DNA of 64,000 nucleotides from Rhodonellum psychrophilum GCM71 = DSM 17998 (GTDB taxonomy: Bacteria; Bacteroidota; Bacteroidia; Cytophagales; Cyclobacteriaceae), in assembly GCF_000381545.1 (NCBI RefSeq), contig NZ_KB906696.1:1-64000 (forward strand), in the 5' to 3' direction. The translations under genes and the position numbers were made by a program. Each line of letters begins with the position of its first letter. The first letter of the stretch is position 1. Of this stretch, positions 52,613-61,174 are shown piece by piece. The notes beneath the pieces were generated by a model that saw only the letters and a list, made by a program, of their open reading frames with translations, did no database searches and was not told the origin of the DNA.

Positions 52613-54301
52613 TTAATTCACTTGACTTAGGGTCGACTCATGTAGTTCCTTGATTTTCCTTCTTAGGATTTTCCCCACATTTGTTTTCGGCAATTCATCC
52701 ACAAAATAGACTTCACGAGGCACTTTATAGTTCGTTAGATTTTCTTTTGAATAGGCAATGATTTCGGCAGCAGTAATTGATTTATCCTTGGGAACCACGT
52801 AGGCGATCACTTTTTCTGTGGATCTCTCATCGGGCATTCCGATGACACCAACTTCCAAAACCTTGGGATGTGAAGCGATCTCATTTTCCACTTCATTTGG
52901 ATAAACATTAAAACCGGAAACCAAAATCATCTCCTTTTTTCTATCAACGATTTGGACAAAACCATCTTCATTGATGACTGCGATATCTCCTGTCTTCAAC
53001 CATTCCCCCTCCATCACCTTTTCGGTCTCATCGGGTCTGTTCCAATAGCCCTTCATTACTTGTGGACCTTTGATACACAGTTCTCCTCTCGTGCCAAAAG
53101 GCAATTCGTTCCCATCATCATCGATCACTTTAACATCTGTATTGGGAAGCGGGACGCCGATGGTCCCATTTCTCTCTGTACCATCGATTGGATTGCAAGT
53201 TGCCACAGGTGAAGTTTCGGTCAAACCATATCCTTCGGCAATAGGGGTTCCTGTCACCTTTAGCCACTTCCCAGAGGTTGCCACCTGAACGGCCATACCA
53301 CCACCTACTGCGATCTTAAGAGAACTGAAATCCAATTTGTGAAAGGCCTCTTGATTGAGTAACCCATTGAAAAGTGTGTTCACCCCGGTGAAAACCGAGA
53401 AATTGTGCTTACTCAATTCCTTGATGAAGGCCGGCATATCTCTTGGATTAGTGATAAGAAGATTGTGCGCACCTATTTTCATCATGGCCAGGCAATTGAC
53501 TGTCAACGCAAAAATATGGTAAAGTGGAAGAGCAGTCACAACCAACTCCTCTTTTTCGATCAGTTTTGGTTTCATCCAAGCTGAGATTTGTTGCATATTG
53601 GCCACCATGTTGCCATGGGTGAGCTCTGCTCCCTTTGAAATACCCGTGGTTCCTCCAGTATATTGTAGGAATGCGGCATCAGAAAGCACCACTGTTTCTT
53701 TTTTGGATTTGTTTTTCTTGCCCTTTGCCAGAGCAACACGGAAAGAAATGGCATCAGGCAAATTAAAGGCAGGAACCATTTTTTTAACATGTTTTACGAC
53801 CAGATTTACAATCGTACCCTTCAGTCCACCCAATAGGTCACCCAATTCAGTGACGATTACATGCCTGGCGGTTACCTCATTTCTGATTTTCTCCAGATTG
53901 CTTGCGAAATTTGCCAAGATAACAATTACCTCTGCACCAGAATCATTGAATTGGTGCTTCATTTCACTTGAGGTGTAAAGTGGATTCGTATTGACAACTA
54001 CCATTCCCGCCCTTAGTGTCCCAAACAATACCACTGGATATTGAAGGCAGTTGGGCAATTGAATGGCTACTCTATCCCCTTTTTTCAGTTTAAGATCATT
54101 TTGTAAATAGGAAGCAAAATTTTCAGACAATTTATCCACCTCTTTATAGGTCAATGTTTTGCCCATACATTCATAGGCAATGGAGTCTCCAAATTTTTTG
54201 ATACTTTCTTCAAAAAGATCTACGATGGAACTGTAAGCAGTCACATCTACTTCTTTCTCCACAGACTTTGGATAAAACTTGAACCACGGGGAGTCTTGCA
54301 T
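52613..54301 (-). CDS. fadD: Long-chain acyl-CoA synthetase (FadD-type)
   Basis: 562 residues from the ATG at 54301 (MQDSPWFKFYPKSV); a GTG at 54352 would add 17 residues. The AMP-binding P-loop is FLQYTGGTTGISKGAELTHG. LPLYHIFALT, GYGLTETSPVATC and GEWLKTGDIAVINEDGFVQI then VDRKKEMILVSGFNVYPNEV are the standard ANL motifs. The catalytic Lys is in PKTNVGKILRRKI. Activates fatty acids with ATP and CoA. Adjacent acyl-CoA dehydrogenase indicates beta-oxidation, though a terminator separates them. Confidence 0.93.
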   Translation of the reverse strand: MQDSPWFKFYPKSVEKEVDVTAYSSIVDLFEESIKKFGDSIAYECMGKTLTYKEVDKLSENFASYLQNDLKLKKGDRVAIQLPNCLQYPVVLFGTLRAGMVVVNTNPLYTSSEMKHQFNDSGAEVIVILANFASNLEKIRNEVTARHVIVTELGDLLGGLKGTIVNLVVKHVKKMVPAFNLPDAISFRVALAKGKKNKSKKETVVLSDAAFLQYTGGTTGISKGAELTHGNMVANMQQISAWMKPKLIEKEELVVTALPLYHIFALTVNCLAMMKIGAHNLLITNPRDMPAFIKELSKHNFSVFTGVNTLFNGLLNQEAFHKLDFSSLKIAVGGGMAVQVATSGKWLKVTGTPIAEGYGLTETSPVATCNPIDGTERNGTIGVPLPNTDVKVIDDDGNELPFGTRGELCIKGPQVMKGYWNRPDETEKVMEGEWLKTGDIAVINEDGFVQIVDRKKEMILVSGFNVYPNEVENEIASHPKVLEVGVIGMPDERSTEKVIAYVVPKDKSITAAEIIAYSKENLTNYKVPREVYFVDELPKTNVGKILRRKIKELHESTLSQVN

Positions 54302-54384
54302 AAATGGGGTTGTATTTTGGGTTAACAAATTTTCGATTCTTTTAATAACCACTAAATATAAAATAATAATGGTTTGTACAAAAA

Positions 54385-54418
54385 AAGAAAGCCACTTTCC
54401 TAAAAAGAAAAGTGGCCG
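54385..54418 (-). terminator. Terminator of the acyl-CoA dehydrogenase gene (minus strand)
   Basis: GCCACTTT (54391-54398) and AAAGTGGC (54409-54416) pair; an A-rich left flank reads as a T-run on the minus strand. It lies 19 bp past the dehydrogenase stop. Confidence 0.75.
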
Positions 54419-54437
54419 GAAGTAATTTTCAACCTAA

Positions 54438-55595
54438 TTATTTGAGGATTTTTCTAGCAATCAATTCCTTCATGATCTCATTGGTCCCCGCATAGATTTT
54501 TTGAACACGTGCATCTGCATAGGCTCGAGCCACTGCATATTCCCACATGTACCCATAGCCTCCATGTAGTTGGACACATTCGTCAGCAACATCACATTGC
54601 AACTCTGTCATGGTATACTTGGCAGCGGAGGCCATGGCTGGATCCACTTTTTTGTCGTTATGAAGCACCACCAACTGATCGCAGTAGATTCTGGCTTGCT
54701 CCAACTTTGCTGCCATTTCTGCGAGTTTAAACCTTGTATTTTGAAAATCAGAAACCATTTTCCCAAATGCGGGTCTGTTTTTGACGTAATCCACTGTGGT
54801 TTGAAAAGTGGACTCTGCCAATGCCAATGCCGATAAAGCCACTATCAATCTTTCTTGCGCCAATTCCGTCATGAGATAGTTGAATCCCATTCCGATTTTA
54901 CCAAGAAGATTGTGCTTTGGTACTTTTACGTCCTCAAAAAAGAGCTCACAGGTGTCCTGTGCATGCAGTCCAACTTTTTCGAAGGGAATTCCTTTTGAAA
55001 ATCCGGGCATGTCTTTGTCAATTAAAAACAAGCTGATTCCTTTTGCACCCTTGGTTGGATCAGTTTTGGCAGCAACCACGACGATATCTGAGAGATAACC
55101 GTTGGTGATGAAGGTTTTGGAACCGTTGATAAGGAAATGATCTTCCATTTCTTCGGCGGTGGATCGGATGTTTTGAAGGTCACTTCCAGCGCCAGGTTCC
55201 GTCATGGCCACGGCTGAAATCAAATCCCCGGAAACCATTCCAGGTACATATTTGGTTTTGGCTTCCTCTGTTCCGTAATGTAGGATATACGGAAAAACGA
55301 TGTCACTGTGTAATGGATAACCGATGGCTGGTCCAGAACAACCGCTTAGTCCCAATTCCTCTATAAAAATCGCATTGTAGCGAAAATCCTGTATGTTCAA
55401 TCCCCCAAATTTTTCGGGTGCTTGAATGCATAAAAACCCATTGTCACCCAATTTTTTCCAAGATTCACGGGAAACCATTTTGTTTTTCTCCCATTGGGCG
55501 TTGTTTGGGGAAATTTCCTGGGCAATAAAATCTTTTATCGAGTCACGAAACAAATCATGCTCCTCAGTAAATATCGTTCTTGGCAATCCGTACAT
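54438..55595 (-). CDS. Acyl-CoA dehydrogenase, LCAD-like
   Basis: 385 residues, the normal length. TEEHDLFRDSIKDFIAQEIS at the N-terminus; AMTEPGAGSDLQNIRSTAEE is the FAD region. The C-terminal motif is KIYAGTNEIMKELIARKIL, with Ala where the MCAD-type base Glu of YEGT would stand. GMGFNYLMTELAQERLIVAL contains a Glu at the helix-G position used as base in long-chain and isovaleryl-CoA dehydrogenases. It likely oxidises medium to long acyl-CoA. Minus strand, upstream of fadD. Confidence 0.9.
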   Translation of the reverse strand: MYGLPRTIFTEEHDLFRDSIKDFIAQEISPNNAQWEKNKMVSRESWKKLGDNGFLCIQAPEKFGGLNIQDFRYNAIFIEELGLSGCSGPAIGYPLHSDIVFPYILHYGTEEAKTKYVPGMVSGDLISAVAMTEPGAGSDLQNIRSTAEEMEDHFLINGSKTFITNGYLSDIVVVAAKTDPTKGAKGISLFLIDKDMPGFSKGIPFEKVGLHAQDTCELFFEDVKVPKHNLLGKIGMGFNYLMTELAQERLIVALSALALAESTFQTTVDYVKNRPAFGKMVSDFQNTRFKLAEMAAKLEQARIYCDQLVVLHNDKKVDPAMASAAKYTMTELQCDVADECVQLHGGYGYMWEYAVARAYADARVQKIYAGTNEIMKELIARKILK

Positions 55596-55790
55596 TTCAA
55601 AATGGGTTTATATCCTTTACAGAATTTTAATGGGAAAACTACGAAAATAAAATCATTTATACTTTCGATTTCCTAATTACTTACGCAAATACCAATTTAC
55701 ATTTGGTTTCGAAGAGATGAATAATCTGGAAAATATCTTAAGTATCATCTATTATAACTTGGACACTCATAGGAAGGTTATTATTTAAAT

Positions 55791-56014
55791 TCGTGTGATC
55801 CATTCCCAATTCGACTCCTTACGGAAATAGCTTTATAATCAGTCTTTGTTTATAGCTTTTACTTCATCCTATAGGTACTACACCTTTTTCTTCAAATGGT
55901 CTGATTTTCTTGCAGTTTCATTCCCTATTAGGAAACAGAATACATATTTCCATCTAAATTAATCAAGTTAGCTGCTTTTCGTTACTTTTTCGATGTCTTA
56001 GAATTTGGGTTAAA
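55791..56014 (+). repeat. Dispersed intergenic element, copy 9 (long form)
   Basis: Left terminus near GATCCATTCCCAATTCGACT. Core ATGGTCTGATTTTCTTGCAG then TTTCATTCCCTATTAGGAAA, then TACATATTTCCATCTAAATT. The extra module TTTTCGTTACTTTTTCGATG then TCTTAGAATTTGGGTTAAAC matches the reverse complement of copies 2 and 3. The gap between the acyl-CoA dehydrogenase and the 56100 gene is mostly this element. Confidence 0.85.
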
Positions 56015-56036
56015 CTTCTTTCTATTGAACCAAAGC

Positions 56037-56073
56037 AAAAAAAGTCCTCTCCAGATTGGATGGGACTTTTTTG
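56037..56073 (-). terminator. Terminator of the 56100-56693 gene (minus strand)
   Basis: AAAAAAAGTCC pairs with GGACTTTTTT around a 15-base loop; A- and T-tracts flank both sides. It lies 27 bp past the stop of that minus-strand gene. Confidence 0.7.
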
Positions 56074-56099
56074 GAACCAAAAGATTAAATCAAAAATAC

Positions 56100-56693
56100 T
56101 TAGAAATAGAGTGTTTTGGTTCTGCCTTTTGCGTCAGTCACTCTCAGATGGATGTCTTTCGTGGTTAAATTGTCTAGGTGATAGATTTTTGTAAAACCCT
56201 CAGGTTGGGCTATTTCCTCCTTAAATACCTTTTTTCCTTGGCCGTCTATGATTTCCACTGTTACCCCTGGAATTTCCAAACCTATCACTGCCAATCGTAT
56301 TGTACTATCGTCTAAACTTTTGCCATAGGCCATTAAGGGCAAAGCGATGGGTTGCTTGGTAGTTTCTACTCTGTAAACGAGGTTTTCTTCAGCACCTTTT
56401 TCATTCAGATTGCTTTCTATGTACACTTGATACTCTCCAATTGGGAGTGCCGAAAGGTCATAGGGAACATTGACATCATTTTTTTTGACCCTGATCGTTT
56501 GCAGATGTAGCTGTTTGCCTTTTGGATCGAGAATTGCCAATCTAACTTTTCCCAGCCCTTGTTTTAAGTGGACGACTACCTTGTTGTTTTTTGCAATCAC
56601 AGAGGACAATGCTGTGATATTTTCGTTTGCTGCGTTTGCCAAGCTTGTAGCTCCTAGGCTAAAAGCGAGAGCGAGTGTAAGTAGGGTTTTCAT
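56100..56693 (-). CDS. Exported protein of unknown function, beta-rich
   Basis: 197 residues. Signal peptide about 1-21 (MKTLLTLALAFSLGATSLA). The mature part is beta-rich with VVHLKQGLGKVRLAILDPKG and VRVKKNDVNVPYDLSALPIG followed by EYQVYIES, and a second similar module ending GRTKTLYF. This resembles two Ig/fibronectin-like repeats, comparable to DUF3244 or a T9SS-like end, without certain family match. Single gene; an AT-rich 374-bp gap precedes it. Confidence 0.7.
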   Translation of the reverse strand: MKTLLTLALAFSLGATSLANAANENITALSSVIAKNNKVVVHLKQGLGKVRLAILDPKGKQLHLQTIRVKKNDVNVPYDLSALPIGEYQVYIESNLNEKGAEENLVYRVETTKQPIALPLMAYGKSLDDSTIRLAVIGLEIPGVTVEIIDGQGKKVFKEEIAQPEGFTKIYHLDNLTTKDIHLRVTDAKGRTKTLYF

Positions 56694-57067
56694 GATTTTC
56701 TGTGTTTTAGTTTGATACTTGGTCCTTATTCAGGATTTGTACCAGAAAAAATATTTGAGTTATTACGATCTGATTTGAACACTCAAATAATTCAAAATTT
56801 CTTTTTTTGAGATTTAAATTCAATTTTTGAATCTCAAAGAATTGATTCATAGTGATACATGCGGACAAGAATTTGCTCCGATTCCGAACAATTTTTGATT
56901 AAAAAAAGAGATTCCACTCCTTTAAAAAAGGTTGCGTTAAAGCAGAGAAAAAATTGAAATAATATAAAAATAAATTTTGTAATAAATTGATTTCAAATGA
57001 ATTAAAAACAGAACCTGTTCGCTGATGTACAGGTTCTGTTCTGTTTCGGGCAAGGAATCTGAAGTAT
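56694..57067. other. Intergenic region with a weak inverted repeat
   Basis: AT-rich. TTTGAGATT (56806-56814) and AATCTCAAA (56830-56838) form a 9-bp inverted repeat in the leader of the 56100-56693 gene, possibly an operator or hairpin. The thioesterase terminator lies at 57004-57040. No gene seen. Confidence 0.35.
57004..57040 (-). terminator. Terminator of the thioesterase gene (minus strand)
   Basis: AACAGAACCTGT (57007-57018) pairs perfectly with ACAGGTTCTGTT (57029-57040), with an A-rich left flank reading as T-run on the minus strand. Confidence 0.85.
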
Positions 57068-57583
57068 TTACTTTTCTGAAAGTTTTCCTTTTAGAAATTT
57101 AACCCGCTCTGTAATCAACATGTCCTTGATATCAACATTTTCTGAGGTGGCCTTAAGAAAATCCAAGATTGATCCTGTATGATCAGTGGACTTGCCATCG
57201 GCGATACTCACATAGCGCATCGTGGTCCAAAGCAGCGTCTTCAATTCCTTTTCCGAATCATCTGTCATGTAATATTCCAAGACTACTGTATTTTGATTGA
57301 ACCATAGAATCCTGCTCATGATTCTTACCCACTCCCCTACTTTTGCAGGTTTTACATAAGAAATGTTGTGGTTGTAGATTACCCAAGCAGCTTTGTATTT
57401 TCTGATAAAATCCATCATTTCTACTCCATAGAGTTTTGGGACTTGATCCTCTCTTGCATTGAAGAAATAGTCGAAATATTTTGCATTGTTGAGATGCTGA
57501 AGTGGGTCACAATCCTGAAAGCGGATGACTGTCCTGCTTTCCGTTTGACTTGGATAATGCTTCTCTGGATTGTATTCAAACAT
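57068..57583 (-). CDS. Hotdog-fold acyl-CoA thioesterase
   Basis: 171 residues. The 4HBT pattern is visible: TVIRFQDCDPLQHLNNAKYF (RFQDCDxxxHLNN with catalytic Asp and His), then YFFNAREDQVP, and IYNHNISYVKPAKVGEWVRI. It hydrolyses acyl-CoA; substrate not determined. Single gene, minus strand, start at 57583 (MFEYNPEKHYPS). Confidence 0.88.
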   Translation of the reverse strand: MFEYNPEKHYPSQTESRTVIRFQDCDPLQHLNNAKYFDYFFNAREDQVPKLYGVEMMDFIRKYKAAWVIYNHNISYVKPAKVGEWVRIMSRILWFNQNTVVLEYYMTDDSEKELKTLLWTTMRYVSIADGKSTDHTGSILDFLKATSENVDIKDMLITERVKFLKGKLSEK

Positions 57584-57750
57584 ACTTATTTATTTTAAAC
57601 TTAAAGTATAAGATTAGGTAAACCCTTCCAATTTGGAAGAAAACCAAAATCAAGATTCATTCATTCAATTATTTGCAAAGAAATGAAGGATTTATTTCGA
57701 ACTCATTAACAATGAAAGATGTTTGGTGAAATTACAGTTGCCAATATTCC

Positions 57751-59004
57751 ATGCATATTTCAGAAAAACAAGTCAATAAAAAACAATATTTTTCAGTCGT
57801 TTTGATTTTGGGTGCTTTATGTACCATTAGCCCTTTTTCAATTGACATGTACCTCCCTGGTTTTCCGGCCATTGCCAGAGACCTCAATACCTCCATATCC
57901 AATGTTCAGTTGTCTCTAACCGGCTATTTGATTGGAATTGCCATTGGACAACTCTTTTACGGACCTCTATTGGACAAGTATGGAAGAAAAAAACCCTTGT
58001 TTTATGGTTTGGTTATTTACATCCTCGCTTCTCTTGGATGCGCCCTCAGCCAATCCGTCGAAAACTTGATATTGATGCGTTTCATTCAAGCAATTGGTGG
58101 ATGTGTGGGAATGGTAGCGGCGCAGGCAATTGTAAGGGATATTTTCCCCATCAATAAGACAGCGCAGGTCCTTTCCCTTTTGACTTTGGTGATCGCGATT
58201 TCTCCGATGGTGGCTCCAACGGTTGGAGGTTATGTGACTTCACATTTCAATTGGCATTTGGTATTCATCATTTTGGCAATCATAGCCACAGTAATCTTTA
58301 TCGCAACAGTTTTTTTCTTGCCTAAAGGTGCACTTCCTGATCCAGCCATTTCCCTTCGCCCTGATAAAGTGGTAAAAAACTACATTTCAGTATTGCAAAA
58401 TCGCAAGTTTTTGGTGTACATGCTTGCCGGTGGCATCGCAGGAGCGGCTCCATTTGCATATATCGCAGGGTCCGCAGATGTATTTATGAACAATTATGGA
58501 CTTTCTGAGCAAGAATATGGATGGCTTTTTGCCTTTCTCGCATTCGCCATCATCGGCTCTACGCAATTGAATCATATTTTACTCAGAAAATATTCAAGCC
58601 AACAGATCATCATTGTTTCTATGGGCTATCAGACCGTCATCGGATTGATTATCTTGGTTGGCGTTTGGAACGAATGGTTTACTGTCATACCTCTTATTTT
58701 ATTGATGTTTGTGTTTTTGACAGGGCATGGTTTGAACTCTCCAAATGCAGCCGCACTTTCCCTTGAACCCTTTTTGAAAAATGCGGGGAGCGCATCAGCG
58801 ATGCTTGGTAGTATGCGTATGGCGATTGGTGGATTGGTTTCAGCAGCCGTCAGTATTTTTCATACAGGTACTGCATTTCCCATGGTACTCATGATGACAC
58901 TTTGTGCCGTTGGTGGCTTTCTTGTTTTATTCGTGGACCAAAAGATACCCCAAAATATATTGGAGGAAGATTTTATCAATCGAGAATCTTCGGTGTCTGC
59001 TTGA
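57751..59004 (+). CDS. Bcr/CflA-type MFS efflux transporter
   Basis: 417 residues, 12 predicted helices. The drug-efflux signature is FSIDMYLPGFPAIARDLNTS near the N-terminus and GPLLDKYGRKKPLFYGLVIY (motif A, loop 2-3). RFIQAIGGCVGMVAAQAIVR and VFLTGHGLNSPNAAALSLEP fit the DHA1/Bcr-CflA group. Exports drugs or small hydrophobic compounds in exchange for protons. Monocistronic; two dispersed elements follow. Confidence 0.9.
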   Translation: MHISEKQVNKKQYFSVVLILGALCTISPFSIDMYLPGFPAIARDLNTSISNVQLSLTGYLIGIAIGQLFYGPLLDKYGRKKPLFYGLVIYILASLGCALSQSVENLILMRFIQAIGGCVGMVAAQAIVRDIFPINKTAQVLSLLTLVIAISPMVAPTVGGYVTSHFNWHLVFIILAIIATVIFIATVFFLPKGALPDPAISLRPDKVVKNYISVLQNRKFLVYMLAGGIAGAAPFAYIAGSADVFMNNYGLSEQEYGWLFAFLAFAIIGSTQLNHILLRKYSSQQIIIVSMGYQTVIGLIILVGVWNEWFTVIPLILLMFVFLTGHGLNSPNAAALSLEPFLKNAGSASAMLGSMRMAIGGLVSAAVSIFHTGTAFPMVLMMTLCAVGGFLVLFVDQKIPQNILEEDFINRESSVSA

Positions 59005-59022
59005 TATTGGATAAGCCTAATT

Positions 59023-59200
59023 GAACCCGTGTTATGTATTGATATTTATACTCCAACTTCAAATTTATTGACAATCAGCCAGTTGACTTCTACTTTTGAT
59101 TATACCCTATCGGTAATGCGCCTTATTCTCCGAACAGTTTGATTTTCTTGCGGTTTCAACCCTTATTAGGAATCGGAATGCATATTTCGGGTTTAACCCG
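59023..59200 (+). repeat. Dispersed intergenic element, copy 10
   Basis: Left terminus GAACCCGTGTTATGTATTGA, core GTTTGATTTTCTTGCGGTTT then CAACCCTTATTAGGAATCGG, right terminus AATGCATATTTCGGGTTTAA. First of a side-by-side pair following the MFS gene. Confidence 0.9.
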
Positions 59201-59215
59201 TTTTTTCTCGGGCAT

Positions 59216-59371
59216 TGACCCGTTTTATGCATTCCCCATTCAACTCTAGCCTAAAAATGGTTCATAACCAGTTGATGGTTAACTATTTTTCACTTCATCA
59301 AATTGGTACTATCTCTGATTTTCTTACGGTTTCTACCCTTATAAGGAAATGGCATGCATATTTCGGGTTGA
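59216..59371 (+). repeat. Dispersed intergenic element, copy 11
   Basis: Left terminus GACCCGTTTTATGCATTCCC, core CTCTGATTTTCTTACGGTTT then CTACCCTTATAAGGAAATGG, right terminus CATGCATATTTCGGGTTGAG. It follows copy 10 in the same orientation, 15 bp apart. Confidence 0.9.
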
Positions 59372-59413
59372 GGCTTTGCCAATAATAAAAATGGGATAGA
59401 AATTGCGGGAAAA

Positions 59414-59458
59414 AGAAAAACCCGATTGTAGATTTTTAATCTACAATCGGGTTTTTCT
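59414..59458. terminator. Perfect 21-bp stem terminator at the PD40-OmpA gene end
   Basis: AGAAAAACCCGATTGTAGAT plus T (59414-59434), 3-base loop, and the perfect complement (59438-59458), with A- and T-rich flanks. It lies 13 bp past the stop of the minus-strand PD40-OmpA gene and also blocks plus-strand read-through. Confidence 0.92.
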
Positions 59459-59471
59459 CAAAGATTTCAAT

Positions 59472-61172
59472 TTATTTTTCGATAAGCATCTCAACTCGCC
59501 TATTGCGCATTCGTCCCTCCTCGGTTTCGTTGCTTGCTACCGGGCGCGTTCCTCCCCAGCCCGATACTCTTACTCTTTCAAAATTGACACCATGAAGAGT
59601 AAAGTAACCTCGGATTTTCGAAGCCCTACTGAGCGATAATTCCTTGTTCAACATTGGGTCTCCGGCACTGTCAGTGTGTCCCTCCAATCTGATTTTGATC
59701 TCTGGATTCTCGACAAGAAATTCGACAAGATTGTCCAATATCTGAATAGATTTGGCATCTGCAAATTCAGAAGTTCCTCTATTGAACTGAATGTTATCCA
59801 AGACAATATTTACCCCAGGTTTTGCGGGACGCATCAATACTGGTTCATCGCTCAACATTTTCCATTCGGCCATTTCAAATTCCTGCGGAAGATAGCCTTT
59901 GCTCGTCACCAAAACATTGTTCCAAGAGGCATCTTCCATCCATTCCCGGATTTCATCTTGCTTCATTAGTACTTTTTTCAAACCCCTTACATTGATTAAA
60001 GTAATACTATAATCAATTTGTTCCAAAGTATTGATATCCAATATTTTTATAATCCCCATTTTGGTGATAGGTTTTTCGGGAATACTAATGGAATCCAATT
60101 TTGTTGAGGGATTTTTTTCGATGACTAAAGCTTTTGTCTCCACCACCTTCCCCAAAGTCACGTTATTCAAAACACTGTCTGGTTCTGCTTCAACAATTTT
60201 CTCAATGATCTTTTCTTCAACTATTTCCTCTTGCGTGACAACAGTTTTTACCTCAGGGAATATTTCGGCCAATGCTGCAGGCTTTTCAAATTCCTCAAAA
60301 TTGATGACCATGAGATCACCAAAACCTGCACTGTTTTGGGTGGAAGTGAACACTGCCATTTTATCATCCGAAGCCATTTTCGTGTACCCCATTTCTGAAC
60401 CTTTGGAGTTTGCCAAAACAAGCGGTTTAGGGGCTGCCCAATTGTCCCAACCTTCCCCAATTCTGTGGGAATAATAAATGTCTCGTCCTCGATTTTTTTC
60501 AGATGAGTTGGAGGAAAAATAAAGGGTTTGTCCATCCTCGGAAAGGTAAGGCGTCATTTCCTGGTTTTGGGTATTGATCTTGGGGCCAAGATTTACCGGA
60601 GAAGACCACTTGTTATCGGATAGCTTGATGCTTACATAAATATCCTCGTTACCATAGGATCCAAAAGATGCCATAGACATCACCATCACCTCGCCAGACT
60701 TGCTCAGCCTTCCACTAAAATGGGATCCTGAATTCTTGAAGTTGCCCATGTCCAACTGCCTCACGTAATTCCAAGAACTTCCGAATCGAGAATATTGGTG
60801 AATGCCCTGCTTTTTACCATTTCCATGGTGGTAAACCAAGATGCTCAAGGCATCGGTAAAACCAACGACTACATCATTTCCCCCGGTTGAAAGGCCGTTT
60901 ATTCTAATGGGTTTTTCCCATTGGCCGGATTCATTTTTTTTCCCCATCCAGATATCACCCGAATCCGTTGGACCTCCGATATTTTGGGGATGAAAACCAA
61001 CGCTAAAAAACAATTCATCCTGGAGGGAAAAAACAGGATGCTGCTCATCATATGGGGAATTCAATACTTTAAGAGGCTCAATTTGCTGGGCATGCCCATT
61101 GGAAAAAAGTGAAAAAGCAAGCAGGAAGAACCCACTTGCTTTAAAGGAAATAAATTTATTTTTCAATTTCAT
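59472..61172 (-). CDS. PD40-repeat OmpA-family outer-membrane protein
   Basis: 566 residues from the ATG at 61172; the longer frame to 61271 overlaps the upstream gene and lacks a signal. Signal peptide about 1-28 (SLFSNGHAQ). PD40-type propeller repeats run about 35-270 (TPYLSEDGQTLYFSSNSSEK). The C-terminal OmpA domain (from about 445) has LDNIQFNRGTSEFADAKSIQ, LEGHTDSAGDPMLNKELSLS and GWGGTRPVASNETEEGRMRN then RRVEM. Peptidoglycan-binding; the architecture resembles the type IX system-associated PorE-like proteins, but that role is not shown. It begins 2 bp after the deoxyhypusine-synthase-like gene. Confidence 0.88.
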   Translation of the reverse strand: MKLKNKFISFKASGFFLLAFSLFSNGHAQQIEPLKVLNSPYDEQHPVFSLQDELFFSVGFHPQNIGGPTDSGDIWMGKKNESGQWEKPIRINGLSTGGNDVVVGFTDALSILVYHHGNGKKQGIHQYSRFGSSWNYVRQLDMGNFKNSGSHFSGRLSKSGEVMVMSMASFGSYGNEDIYVSIKLSDNKWSSPVNLGPKINTQNQEMTPYLSEDGQTLYFSSNSSEKNRGRDIYYSHRIGEGWDNWAAPKPLVLANSKGSEMGYTKMASDDKMAVFTSTQNSAGFGDLMVINFEEFEKPAALAEIFPEVKTVVTQEEIVEEKIIEKIVEAEPDSVLNNVTLGKVVETKALVIEKNPSTKLDSISIPEKPITKMGIIKILDINTLEQIDYSITLINVRGLKKVLMKQDEIREWMEDASWNNVLVTSKGYLPQEFEMAEWKMLSDEPVLMRPAKPGVNIVLDNIQFNRGTSEFADAKSIQILDNLVEFLVENPEIKIRLEGHTDSAGDPMLNKELSLSRASKIRGYFTLHGVNFERVRVSGWGGTRPVASNETEEGRMRNRRVEMLIEK

Positions 61173-61174
61173 TC

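Noticed and set aside
56806-56838. Riboswitch in the leader of the 56100-56693 gene
   Set aside because: Only one 9-bp inverted repeat is present, with no further conserved helix; it is listed as a weak inverted repeat only.
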